Positions 25,630-34,328 are shown, counted from the first letter of the stretch. The stretch is DNA of 64,000 bases from Actinopolymorpha pittospori (GCF_014873875.1 NZ_JADBEM010000001.1:8556001-8620000); one strand, 5' to 3'. Program-made: numbers and translations. The notes: a model not told the origin generated them from the letters alone.

Positions 25630-27150
25630 TCAGGTCATCACGGCGAGCAGGATCGCGTACATCACGCAGGCCGGAAGCATGACCAGCCATCCTGTCAACA
25701 ACACGTTGCGCATGTTCTGCGAACGCGCCAGCCCCATCGCACCGATCATGTTGGCGTTGGGGAACGGGCCGTAGGTGTCACCCTTGGACGCCCACAACAA
25801 CACGATGACCCAGGCGCTGGCCGACACTCCGAGGCTCGCACCGATCCCGCCGAACACCTTGTCCAGCAACACGACCTGCGCCGCGGTCGCACCGGGCACA
25901 CCGACCCAGCCGAGCAGGCCGATCGCGACCGCGAACGGGAAGCCGGCCATGTGCGAGAGCTGGGTGCCGAACGTGTCGAGGATGACGTCGTACGGCTTGA
26001 GCCACTGGTCGATGATCATGAACAGCGCCGCCAGCAACCAGAACAGCAGGAAGATGCTCAGCAGTTTCGACCCACCGCGGTACATCCCGGTCGCGATGTC
26101 GACACTGGACAACCCACCGGCGTAGCCCGTGACGATGGCGAGCAGGGGCAGGGCGAGCAGTGGGAAGGCCGTTCCGGCGTTGGTGATCGTGGCGTAGACG
26201 ACACTGGCGACGAGGAGCAGCACGAACGCCGCGGTGGCCCGGCCCGCCTTCGGGTAGCTCTTCGCCGCCGTTCCGGCCGCCTCCTCCGCGGTGTAGAAGT
26301 CGGTGCCGGTCGCCGCCGTACGACGCTGCATCCACGGCACGATGATCATCGCGAGGATGATCGAGAGGACCGCGAGCGGCCCGGCGCCCACCCGCAGGTA
26401 GGTGAGGTAGTTGACGTCCGCGGCAGTCAGGATCGCGACGTTCGAACCCGCGAACGGCGCGAGGGCGAGACCGGCGCAACCGCCGACGAACATCATCGAG
26501 GCCGTGGCCGAACGCGTGAAGCCCATCCGAGCCGTGATCGGGATGAGGATCGGCGCGGCGATCGCGAGCGCACCGGCGAGGGTGCCCAGACTCGCGACCA
26601 GGACCAGGCAGGCGAGCATCACGCCGAGCGTCACCATGTGCCGGTTGCGCTCGCCGACCAGCCGCATGATGGCGCTGACGATCATGTCGGCGACACCCGT
26701 CACGCGTAGGATCTCACCGACCCCGGCGCCGAGCACGATGATCAGGCCGATCATCGTGACCATGTCGCCGAGGGAGGTGCCGAGCACCTCGGCCACGGCC
26801 GTCGGTGGCTTGCCCGCGATGAAGACGGCGGACACCAACGCCACGATCGTGCCCACCACAAGGTCCATGCCGAGCAGGCAGAGGGCGGCGTAGAGAAGGA
26901 TCGGCAGCAGGCCCCACATCGTTGGCTTGTCGACAGTGAAGCCGAGCACCGCGGAAAAGACCAGGCCGAGCAGTGCGACCACGGTGCAGATCCTGCGGCG
27001 CAGAGGCGAGAGCCCCACGGCGTAGGCGTTTCCGCCGCTCTCCTCGTCGCCGGACGACGCGTTCTCGCGCTCCTTCTCCTGCGGCGCGGTGGCGGCCTCC
27101 GGGCGTTTCGCGGCACGTCCAGGCGGGTTCGTGGGCCGGGATGTGGGCAT
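25630..27150 (-). CDS. Ion-transporter-superfamily permease of the D-amino-acid island
   Basis: A 506-residue integral membrane protein with a charged 50-residue cytoplasmic N-terminus and about 12 transmembrane segments in two halves, resembling NhaC/dicarboxylate-type secondary carriers (IT superfamily). LVASLGTLAGALAIAAPILI and the C-terminal WASKGDTYGPFPNANM are the conserved-looking loops. The substrate is not known; the neighbours suggest uptake of N-acylated or D-amino acids. ATG 27150 has AGGAGA 8 bases upstream. It lies 36 bp after the racemase. Confidence 0.7.
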   Translation of the reverse strand: MPTSRPTNPPGRAAKRPEAATAPQEKERENASSGDEESGGNAYAVGLSPLRRRICTVVALLGLVFSAVLGFTVDKPTMWGLLPILLYAALCLLGMDLVVGTIVALVSAVFIAGKPPTAVAEVLGTSLGDMVTMIGLIIVLGAGVGEILRVTGVADMIVSAIMRLVGERNRHMVTLGVMLACLVLVASLGTLAGALAIAAPILIPITARMGFTRSATASMMFVGGCAGLALAPFAGSNVAILTAADVNYLTYLRVGAGPLAVLSIILAMIIVPWMQRRTAATGTDFYTAEEAAGTAAKSYPKAGRATAAFVLLLVASVVYATITNAGTAFPLLALPLLAIVTGYAGGLSSVDIATGMYRGGSKLLSIFLLFWLLAALFMIIDQWLKPYDVILDTFGTQLSHMAGFPFAVAIGLLGWVGVPGATAAQVVLLDKVFGGIGASLGVSASAWVIVLLWASKGDTYGPFPNANMIGAMGLARSQNMRNVLLTGWLVMLPACVMYAILLAVMT

Positions 27151-27186
27151 TGGGGGTCTCCTGTCGAGGCCAGACCAGTGCGGGGC

Positions 27187-28317
27187 TTACCGGCTCGGGC
27201 CGGCGGAGCGGTGCATGGTTCGGAGCGAGATCTCACGGACGAAGGCTTCGTCCACGGTGTGGCCGCCCCCGACGGCCTTCCACGCAACGTCGACGAACCC
27301 GTGATCCGCGCTGATCGGCGGGGTGACGATGTCCCGTGCGTAGTACTTCTCCGACGCCGAGACGTCCGACGGCAGAATGAAGCCGGGCAGGCTGGACAGC
27401 GCGACGTTGGCCGCCCTTCCCACTCCGAACTCGTGCATCCCGCCGCACCAGACCGGTACGTCGTGCTGGCGGGCGAGGTCGTGCGCGGCGACGGCGGTGG
27501 TGAGGCCGCCCATCCGCGACACCTTGATGTTGAGGATCGCGATCGCCTGCAGGGCGAGGGCGGTCCGCAGGTCGTCGAGGTCGACGATGGACTCGTCGAG
27601 GCAGATCGGCGTCTGGACGGTGCGACGCAGCCGGGCGTGCGCCAGCAGGTTGTGCGGCGCGAACGGCTGCTCGATCATCGTGAGGTTCGCGTCGTCGAGC
27701 CCGCGTAGCGCGGCCAGGTGGTCCGGGTCCTCGGTGTAGGCGCCGTTGGCGTCGACGTGGAGATCGAGGTCGGGAAACTCGCGCCGGACCGCGCGGACCG
27801 GTTCGACGTCCCAGCCGGGTGCGATCTTGAGTTTCACCCGTGGATAGCCGGCCTCGACCTGTTTGGCCACCTGCTCGACCAGCGTGGCCGGAGTCGGCTC
27901 GATCCCGAGGCTGACCCCCGCGACCACGCGGTCCCGGGTGCCGCCGAGCGCCTGGGCCAGCGGGACCCCCGTCTCGGTGGCCCACAGGTCCCAGCAGGCC
28001 ATGTCGACGCCCGCCTTGGCGAACTCGTTGCCGCGCACCCTCCGCCACGACTCCGCCGCGTCCCGCGGGTGCGACCACTGCGCGCCGAGGAGCATCGGCA
28101 GGAGGTGCTCGCCCGCGACGTTCCAGCAGCTCTCGACCGTCTCGGGGCCGTAGAACGGCCCGGACGGCGAAGCGATCTCGCCCCAGCCGACCGCTCCGGT
28201 CGTGCTGGTGAGCCGGACGAGGATGTGGTCGAGGTAGGACTTGCGGTGCGAGCTGGTCTCGAACTCGTGCACCAGTGGGAGCCGAGCCAGGAAGAGCTCC
28301 GCGGCGGCGATCTGCAT
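27187..28317 (-). CDS. N-acylamino-acid racemase (NSAR/OSBS family, enolase superfamily)
   Basis: 376 residues. The MenC/NSAR catalytic set is complete: K162 and K164 in VKLKIAPGWD, metal ligands D189 (VDANGAY), E216 (IEQPF) and D241 (CLDES), and K265 in NIKVSRMGG. The KxKxxPG form is typical of o-succinylbenzoate synthase/N-succinylamino-acid racemase rather than dipeptide epimerases. No menaquinone gene is nearby, while D-aminoacylase, D-carbamoylase, GNAT and M20 genes are, so racemisation of N-acyl amino acids is the likely role. It starts 3 bp after the SIS gene with GAAGGAG upstream. Confidence 0.88.
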   Translation of the reverse strand: MQIAAAELFLARLPLVHEFETSSHRKSYLDHILVRLTSTTGAVGWGEIASPSGPFYGPETVESCWNVAGEHLLPMLLGAQWSHPRDAAESWRRVRGNEFAKAGVDMACWDLWATETGVPLAQALGGTRDRVVAGVSLGIEPTPATLVEQVAKQVEAGYPRVKLKIAPGWDVEPVRAVRREFPDLDLHVDANGAYTEDPDHLAALRGLDDANLTMIEQPFAPHNLLAHARLRRTVQTPICLDESIVDLDDLRTALALQAIAILNIKVSRMGGLTTAVAAHDLARQHDVPVWCGGMHEFGVGRAANVALSSLPGFILPSDVSASEKYYARDIVTPPISADHGFVDVAWKAVGGGHTVDEAFVREISLRTMHRSAGPSR

Positions 28318-28320
28318 GCG

Positions 28321-28989
28321 TCAGGCTCCTTCGTAGATCTCGAGTTCGTGGGTGACGGCCTCCCGGCGGGTGAGGCGACGCCGCGCACCCTTGGCGCTCG
28401 CGGCCGTGAGCGTCGCGAGGATGTGGGTCACGGCCGCGACCGCGGTCGGTGAGTCGACGTACGACGCGCTCCGCGTACCGATCACGACCGCCACGTCAGC
28501 CAGCCGGGCGAGCGAGCTGTCCGGGTCGTCGGTGAGACCGACCACGGCGCCACCCGCCGCGGCGAACTCCCGGGCGACCGTCACGGTGTGGCGGGTGTAG
28601 CGGCGGAACGAGAACGCCACCAGGACGTCTCCGGGGCGTACGTCGCAGAGGATGTCGACCGGCCGGGCCGCGACACCGTCCACGAGCGTGACGTTGGCGA
28701 GGCTCGCGGACAGGTCGATGGCGAGCAGCGCGGCATAGGCCGAGGACTTCGCGCCACCGATCACGAACCTCCGGCGGGCCGCGACGATCCGGGCGGCGGC
28801 CGCCTCCAGGGTCCCGTCGGTGCGGATCCGCCGGGCCGTCTCGGCGAGGTTGGCCGTCTCGTGGTCGAGGAGCTGGTCGAGCAGGATCGAGGACGACGAA
28901 CGCCGGCGCAACCGGGCGCCGTATCGCTGGTCGGGACTGCTCGGGCCGCGTTCGTCCGCGCCGAGCCGGGTCCGCTCCTCCGTCGTCAT
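28321..28989 (-). CDS. RpiR/MurR-like SIS-domain protein lacking the HTH domain
   Basis: 222 residues. The SIS (sugar isomerase) fold occupies about residues 65-200: RRRFVIGGAKSSAYAALLAI, PGDVLVAFSFRRYTRHTV, GAVVGLTDDPDSSLA. The preceding ETANLAETARRI matches the linker of RpiR regulators. Those are about 280-300 residues with an N-terminal 75-residue HTH domain, which is absent; instead there is a 40-residue Arg/Ser-rich N-terminus. The start overlaps the GNAT stop (ATGA), leaving no room for an HTH. It may bind a phosphorylated or acylated ligand, or work with a separate DNA-binding protein. Confidence 0.75.
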   Translation of the reverse strand: MTTEERTRLGADERGPSSPDQRYGARLRRRSSSSILLDQLLDHETANLAETARRIRTDGTLEAAAARIVAARRRFVIGGAKSSAYAALLAIDLSASLANVTLVDGVAARPVDILCDVRPGDVLVAFSFRRYTRHTVTVAREFAAAGGAVVGLTDDPDSSLARLADVAVVIGTRSASYVDSPTAVAAVTHILATLTAASAKGARRRLTRREAVTHELEIYEGA

Positions 28990-29915
28990 CGGACCTGCCC
29001 GTCAGCCGGGGCGGACGCCCTGGCGAGGGTCGGCTGCTCGGCGGGAGTCGGCTCGACGGGAGTCGGCTGCTCAGCAGGGGTCGGCCGACCGGCGGGGGTC
29101 AGCTGGTAGACGGCGGTGTCGGGACTGATCCGACGGCAGGACGTGAGCACCATCCCGTCGGCCAGGGCGGACTCGATCTCCGCGGCGACCCGGTCGCGGA
29201 CGGCCGACGCACGCGCGGAGTCGGTGCGGCTCAGGTCGGTCCAGGCCGCCGGGATGGGCAGCAGTCGGGTCTGTCCGACCGGGCGTGCTTCGCCCCATTC
29301 GGTCCCGCCGACCAGGTGGGCGACGTCCTCGGTCGCGAAGGGACGCTCGGCGACCGGCTCCGCCCCGTCCGCGTCGGAGATCCCCTCCGAGATCCCGCCC
29401 GTCCGCCACTCCACGACGACCCGGTCGCTGCGGCCTCCGGCGTCGGTGAGGTCGTAGTAGTCGCGGACGAACCACCGGCCGACCGCGCCGAGCACGTCGA
29501 GGTTGAAGTGGGCGTTGCGGGCGAGCATCGGGTCGTACGCCCACCGCATGGTGGCGATGCCGTCGCGCAGGGCGTCGGTGGCCTGGGCGCGCTTGAGGAT
29601 CCGCCCCACGCCCTGGCCCTGGACGCCGGCGTCGACGACCGCCGCCTGGGAGTAGTGGTAGGTCGCGCCGGCCTCGGTGCCCACGAAGCCGTAGGTGAAG
29701 CCGACCATCCGGCCGGCCGGGTCGAAGGCGCCGAGGGCCGACCCGCCGTTGCGCTGCAGGGCGGTGAGCAGCTTCGGAGTCATCGCCGGATCGTCGGCCG
29801 CGAGGCCGAACACCTGGCGGTAGAGCCGGACCGCCTCCTCGCGCTCGCGCAGGGACCGCAGGGGGCGGGCGATGATCGCCGCCGCCTCACGGGCGGCGGA
29901 TGCTGCGGCCGGCAT
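28986..29915 (-). CDS. GNAT N-acyltransferase of the COG3375 type
   Basis: 309 residues. The acyl-CoA-binding core (residues 18-150) includes YHYSQAAVVDAGVQGQGVGR, the Q/RxxGxG/A pyrophosphate loop, and MRWAYDPMLARNAHFNLDVLG, a hallmark of the GNAT family found next to N-succinylamino-acid racemases, where a member succinylates D-amino acids. The C-terminal 100 residues end in a Pro/Thr-rich tail with three PTPAEQPT-like repeats. ATG 29915 has GAGGAG 6 bases upstream. It is first in the six-gene operon, and its promoter region holds an ATACG/CGTAT palindrome. Confidence 0.8.
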   Translation of the reverse strand: MPAAASAAREAAAIIARPLRSLREREEAVRLYRQVFGLAADDPAMTPKLLTALQRNGGSALGAFDPAGRMVGFTYGFVGTEAGATYHYSQAAVVDAGVQGQGVGRILKRAQATDALRDGIATMRWAYDPMLARNAHFNLDVLGAVGRWFVRDYYDLTDAGGRSDRVVVEWRTGGISEGISDADGAEPVAERPFATEDVAHLVGGTEWGEARPVGQTRLLPIPAAWTDLSRTDSARASAVRDRVAAEIESALADGMVLTSCRRISPDTAVYQLTPAGRPTPAEQPTPVEPTPAEQPTLARASAPADGQVR

Positions 29916-29934
29916 GGGCTCCTCGATGGCAAAG

Positions 29935-29947
29935 ATACGAAACGTAT
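29935..29947. promoter_or_regulatory. Palindrome between the divergent GNAT and M20 genes
   Basis: ATACGAAACGTAT, a perfect 5-bp inverted repeat around AAA, lies 20 bp upstream of the GNAT start in an AT-rich patch, with TCAATTGA (29984-29991) nearby on the side of the M20 gene. Placement between the divergent arms of the island suggests an operator, but no DNA-binding regulator is encoded next to it. Confidence 0.5.
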
Positions 29948-30099
29948 GAACGCGTGATTTTTAGCAGCACCGAGGAAGCGAGGTCAATTGATTGGACGTA
30001 AATTCCATGTTCCCCCAGGCGACTCGGTGGTTTCGCGCAGGGACCGAAGCGCGGAATCCGAGCTTCCAATTCACTGATACTGGTCATATCCTGCACTCC

Positions 30100-31254
30100 A
30101 TGCATACGCCCGACCGCTTTCTGGAGCGCGCCCGTCAGCTGGAGCCGACGATGCGGGAGCGGCTCGCGTCGTACGTCGCGCACGAGACCCCGACCGGCGA
30201 CGCCCTCGCGCTGAACCGTCTCGCCGCGGTCCTCGGCGCCCACTACACCGAACTCGGCGCCGAGGTCACCCTGGTGCCCTCGGCCGCCGGTGACCATCTG
30301 CTCGCGACCTGGGGTGGCGAGGGCTCGCACGTCCTGGTGCTCGGCCACCACGACACCGTCTGGCCGATCGGGCAGCTCGCCACCGAGATGCCCTACGACG
30401 ACGACGGGGCGATCATCAAGGGCCCAGGCGTCTTCGACATGAAGGGCGGGCTGGTCGCGTTCGAGACCGCGATGCGGATCCTGCGCGACTGCGACGCGTC
30501 CCTCGGCCAGCCGGTGCGCCTGGTGGTCACCGCCGACGAGGAGATCGGCACCCCCACCGGACGAGCGCTGGTCGAAGGCCAACTGGAGGGTGCGGTCGCC
30601 GCCTTCGGGCTGGAGCCACCCCACCCCCACGGCGGGCTGAAGACGGGCCGACACGGGAGTACGCGAGTGCGGCTGGAGGTCAGAGGAGTCGAGGCGCACG
30701 CCGCCCTGGATCCCGGCCGCGGCGTCTCGGCGATCGACGAACTCGTCGACCAGATCGTCCGGATCCGGGAGGTCGTCGCCGCGGAGGAGCACGTGCTCTC
30801 CAACGTGGGGACGATCCAGGGCGGCAGCCGGACCAACGTGACGGCGGGTCGGGCGAGCGCCGACCTCGGCTTCCGGTTCGGCGACGCCGACGTCGAGAAG
30901 CGTGTCCTGGCCCACCTCGCCCAACTCGAGCCGATCCGCGACCGCGCACAGGTGAACGCGGAGATCCTCACCAACCGGCCGGCCTGGGCCGGCTCACCCT
31001 CCGACGCCCTGCTCGACCAGGTCGTCGCCGCGGGCGAGCGGATCGGTCAGCAGGTCACCGGCAAGCACGCCCTCGGGGCCGCCGACACCAACTTCGCCGG
31101 ATCGGCGGGCATACCTGCCCTGGACGGGTTCGGACCGCGGGGCCGCGGGGCGCACGCACTCCACGAGGAGATCATCGCCGAGTCGCTGGTCGAACGGGCG
31201 GCGCTGCTGGCGACCTTGCTGGCCGGCGGGATCGAGCCGACGCCCGCGACCTGA
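30100..31254 (+). CDS. M20 metallopeptidase/deacylase, carboxypeptidase G2-like
   Basis: 384 residues. The two-zinc site is complete: H83 and D85 in GHHDTVWPIG, bridging D113 in FDMKGG, catalytic E147 and ligand E148 in TADEEIGTP, E172 in FGLEPP and a late histidine in ALHEEI. A dimerisation domain lies at about residues 185-290. The family hydrolyses N-acyl or peptide bonds of L-amino acids; in the known D-to-L pathway an M20 member removes succinyl from N-succinyl-L-amino acids. ATG 30100 fits the family start but has no ribosome site; TTG 29992 and ATG 30007 are alternatives. Confidence 0.85.
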   Translation: MHTPDRFLERARQLEPTMRERLASYVAHETPTGDALALNRLAAVLGAHYTELGAEVTLVPSAAGDHLLATWGGEGSHVLVLGHHDTVWPIGQLATEMPYDDDGAIIKGPGVFDMKGGLVAFETAMRILRDCDASLGQPVRLVVTADEEIGTPTGRALVEGQLEGAVAAFGLEPPHPHGGLKTGRHGSTRVRLEVRGVEAHAALDPGRGVSAIDELVDQIVRIREVVAAEEHVLSNVGTIQGGSRTNVTAGRASADLGFRFGDADVEKRVLAHLAQLEPIRDRAQVNAEILTNRPAWAGSPSDALLDQVVAAGERIGQQVTGKHALGAADTNFAGSAGIPALDGFGPRGRGAHALHEEIIAESLVERAALLATLLAGGIEPTPAT

Positions 31255-31269
31255 CCGGGATGGCCCCGC

Positions 31270-32340
31270 TCACCTGTCGGCGAGGTGGGCGGCGGCCGTA
31301 CGGGCCAGCGTCATCGCGGTTCGGGCCCAGCCGGGGTCGGCGCCCGCGAGGCCACAGCTTGGTGTGACGACGGCACCGTTGGCCGCCTCGTCCGCGGCGA
31401 ACCCCATCCGGCGCCAGAAGGACTGGACGGTACGGGTGACCTCCGCGTCGTTCGACCCGGGCGGACCGGCGGGGCGGGGGCCCCGGCCGTTGGCCGCGGC
31501 GCGGGTCGGGGGCTCCTCGGGACGGACCGCGGGTACGGCGCCGACGAGGAGCGCCACGCCGTCCTCGACCGCGGTGGCGAGTGGTTCCAGGTCGGCCTCA
31601 CCCAGCATCGCGAGATCGAAGGACAGCCCTCGCGCCCCGGCCCGCCGGAGCAGCTCGAACGGCACACCGGCCGCGCACGAGTGCACGACGGGCAGCGCCT
31701 GCTCGGCGGAGATCCGCTCGATCATGCCGCGGAGCAGTTCCGTCCCCTCCGACTCCTCGATGGGCCGGTAGCGGGAGAAGCCCGACGCGGTGGGTACGGA
31801 GCCGCGCAGGACCGCGGGCAGCGAGGGCTCGTCCAGCTGTACGACGACCTCCGCTCCCGGCACCCGTCGGCGGACGCCGGCGATGTGCGCGGCCAGCCCC
31901 TCGGTCAGTGACTGAGAGACGTCCCGGCGCGCACCGTAGTCTCCGACCACCCGTCCACCGCGCGGGCGCTCGAGCGAGGCGGCGAGCGTCCACGGACCCG
32001 TGACCTGCAGCTTCAGCGGACCGGCGTATCCCTGCGTCAGCTCTTCCAACGCGTCGAGGTCCTGCGCCAGCACCGACCGCGCACGACGCTGGTCGAGGCC
32101 CTCCCCCGCGGTGAGCCGCCAGCCCGAGGGCTGCAGGTCGACACCCAGCTCGACGAGGAGTGCGCACGCGCGCCCGACCATGTCGGACCCGGGACCGCGC
32201 ATGGGCAGTTCGGGAAGGTGGGGGAAGTCGGGCAGCTCGCCCAGGACGACCCGCGTCGCCTCGATCGGATCGTCGTACGGCAGGGAGCCGACTCCCGTCG
32301 CCGCGCCACTCCGCCAGGGCACCTCGATTGGCTTCGGCAC
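31270..32340 (-). CDS. Cobalamin-independent methionine synthase C-terminal-like protein
   Basis: 356 residues, about half of MetE, corresponding to the C-terminal TIM barrel. LKLQVTGPWTLAASL, VVVQLDEPSLPAVL, VVHSCAAGVPFELL and VVTPSCGLAGADPGWA resemble MetE catalytic and zinc segments (His and Cys ligands). Single-barrel forms are widespread in actinobacteria, and one (Rv3015c) lies near ligA in M. tuberculosis. Methyl transfer from a non-folate donor is plausible but unproven. GTG 32340 has no ribosome site; TAGTCT six bases upstream could be a -10 box of a leaderless mRNA. Confidence 0.8.
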   Translation of the reverse strand: MPKPIEVPWRSGAATGVGSLPYDDPIEATRVVLGELPDFPHLPELPMRGPGSDMVGRACALLVELGVDLQPSGWRLTAGEGLDQRRARSVLAQDLDALEELTQGYAGPLKLQVTGPWTLAASLERPRGGRVVGDYGARRDVSQSLTEGLAAHIAGVRRRVPGAEVVVQLDEPSLPAVLRGSVPTASGFSRYRPIEESEGTELLRGMIERISAEQALPVVHSCAAGVPFELLRRAGARGLSFDLAMLGEADLEPLATAVEDGVALLVGAVPAVRPEEPPTRAAANGRGPRPAGPPGSNDAEVTRTVQSFWRRMGFAADEAANGAVVTPSCGLAGADPGWARTAMTLARTAAAHLADR

Positions 32341-32441
32341 GGGGCAAGACTACGGGCCGGTACGACACCGGAACCGACGGCCGGGTGTGGACCCGTCAGC
32401 TCAGCCGCCCCGCGGGTCATCAGGTCGCCGGAACGCCGGTG

Positions 32442-34328
32442 TCAGACGGACCCGTCGGCCGGGACGACCAGGTGTTCGCCACGGTCGGTGGTCCCGTCGG
32501 TGGCCCCCTCGGTGGCCCCGCCCGCGGCCCGGTCGGTCGCCCTCTCGGTGGCACCGTCCGTGGCGCTGTGACGGGCACCGTGCCAGGACTCCCAGAGCGC
32601 GGCGTAGGCGCCGCCCCCGGCGACGAGCTCGTCGTGGCTGCCCAGCTCCGTGATCCGGCCGCCGTCCACCACCGCGATCCGGTCGGCGTCGTAGGCCGTG
32701 TGCAACCGGTGCGCGACGGCGATCACCGTGCGGCCGCGAAGTACGGCGGCCATGGAGCGCTCGGTGTGCCGCGCCGTGGTCGGGTCGAGCAACGCGGTGG
32801 CCTCGTCGAGGATCACCGTGTGCGGATCGGCGAGCACCACCCGGGCCAGGGCGAGTTGCTGCGCCTCCGCCGCACCCAGCTGGGTACCGCCCGACCCCAA
32901 CCGGGTGTCCAGGCCGTCGGGAAGTGCGTGCACCCATGCGGCGTCGACCGTGGCGAGCGCGGCGAGCAGCGCCTCGTCCCCCGCCGTCGACGAGGCGATC
33001 GCGAGGTTGTCCCGCAGCGTGCCGAGGAAGACGTGGTGCTCCTGGGTGACCAGGACCACGCGGCGTCGAGCCTCCTCCGGCGTCAGGTCGGTGAGCGCCA
33101 CCCCGCCGACGGTGACGCGGCCGGTCCGCGGCGCGTCGATGCCGGCGAGCAGCCGGCCGAGCGTGGACTTGCCCGCCCCGGACGGACCGACGATCGCCAG
33201 GCGTTCGCCGGGACGCACCGACAGGTCGACACCGTGCAGGACGTCGTGGCCCTCGGCGTAGGCGTACCGCACGTCGACGACCTCGATCCGGTCGTCGGTG
33301 GGTTCGCCGCCCGCCGGTGGCGCGGCCGGAACGACGTCGGCGATGCCTTCCAGGCGCGCGAACGACGCCCCGCCGGCCTGGATCTGTTCCAGCCACATCA
33401 GGATGCGGTCGAGTGGGTCGACCAGCTGCCACACGTACAGCGTCGCGGCGACGACGGCGCCCAGGCTCACCTGGCCGTGCAGATGCAGCAACCCGCCGAC
33501 GAGCAGGAGGACGGCGACGGGGAGTGTGTGCGCGAGCTCGGTGACGGGGAACAGCACACTGCGCAGGAACAGCGTCCGGACGGCGGTGCGGTAGGTGGCG
33601 GCGACGTCCCGGTCCCCCGCCTCGACCCGCCGCCGCTGGACCCGCAGCGCCTCGACGGTCCGCGCACCGTCGGCGGTCGCCGCGAGGTTCTCCGACCGGT
33701 CGGAGTAGGCCTCGCCCTGGGCGAGGTAGGCCGGCCGGGCGCGGGCGAGGTACCACCGGGCGACCACCACGACGACCGGCAGGCCGACCAGTCCGCACAG
33801 CCCGAGCAGCGGGCTGAGCAGGAAGACCGCGGCCAGGATGAACGCCACCTGCAGGGTCGCCAGGAAGACGTCCGGTAAGGCGTCGCGCAGGGTGTAACCG
33901 ACCGTCGACACGTCGCCTGAGCTGCGCGTCATGAGGTCGCCGGTGCCCGCCCGCTCCACCACCGAGGTGGGCAGCGCCAGGGCCCGGTCGACGAACCGCT
34001 CGCGAAGCCGGGCGAGGACCCGCTCGCCGAACCGGTGCCCGACATACCTCGCGAACCTGGTCAGCAGCAGTTGGGCCACGGCGAACGCCACGATCGCGAG
34101 GGCCAGCCGATCCACGGTGGACACCGTGGTGCCGCCCTCGACCTCGTTCACGATCTGACCGACCAGCCAGGGGCCGGCCAGGCCGGCGGCGACCGCCAGA
34201 CCGTTCAGGGCCAGCACGCCGACCACGGCCCGCCCGTCCGCGCGGATCATCGCCCAGGCGGCGCCGCGGACGGCACGCGGGCTCGCGACCGGCAGCCGCC
34301 ACGGGTCTCGCGTTCGCGAGGGACTCAT
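32442..34328 (-). CDS. ABC exporter half B (intact Walker A, degenerate signature)
   Basis: 628 residues: a six-helix membrane domain (20-320) and an ATPase domain (345-580). Walker A is intact (GPSGAGKST, 381-389), Q429 is in the Q-loop, Walker B is ILDEA (E509) and H540 is the switch histidine. The LSGGQ signature is replaced by LGAAEAQ (484-490). With partner A this leaves one predicted ATP site. Residues 589-616 are seven tetrapeptide repeats of ATDG type. The start overlaps the partner's stop (ATGA). The transported substrate is unknown. Confidence 0.9.
   Translation of the reverse strand: MSPSRTRDPWRLPVASPRAVRGAAWAMIRADGRAVVGVLALNGLAVAAGLAGPWLVGQIVNEVEGGTTVSTVDRLALAIVAFAVAQLLLTRFARYVGHRFGERVLARLRERFVDRALALPTSVVERAGTGDLMTRSSGDVSTVGYTLRDALPDVFLATLQVAFILAAVFLLSPLLGLCGLVGLPVVVVVARWYLARARPAYLAQGEAYSDRSENLAATADGARTVEALRVQRRRVEAGDRDVAATYRTAVRTLFLRSVLFPVTELAHTLPVAVLLLVGGLLHLHGQVSLGAVVAATLYVWQLVDPLDRILMWLEQIQAGGASFARLEGIADVVPAAPPAGGEPTDDRIEVVDVRYAYAEGHDVLHGVDLSVRPGERLAIVGPSGAGKSTLGRLLAGIDAPRTGRVTVGGVALTDLTPEEARRRVVLVTQEHHVFLGTLRDNLAIASSTAGDEALLAALATVDAAWVHALPDGLDTRLGSGGTQLGAAEAQQLALARVVLADPHTVILDEATALLDPTTARHTERSMAAVLRGRTVIAVAHRLHTAYDADRIAVVDGGRITELGSHDELVAGGGAYAALWESWHGARHSATDGATERATDRAAGGATEGATDGTTDRGEHLVVPADGSV
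32481..32564. repeat. In-frame 12-bp repeats in the exporter C-terminal tail
   Basis: Seven degenerate 12-bp units encode ATDG ATER ATDR AAGG ATEG ATDG TTDR on the minus strand, beyond the ATPase domain. The third codon positions vary less than expected for drifted protein repeats, consistent with DNA-level expansion. Confidence 0.8.

Noticed and set aside
27187..28317. Assignment of the racemase as menaquinone OSBS (menC)
   Set aside because: No menaquinone gene is nearby and the neighbours are D-amino-acid enzymes; OSBS activity cannot be excluded from sequence alone.
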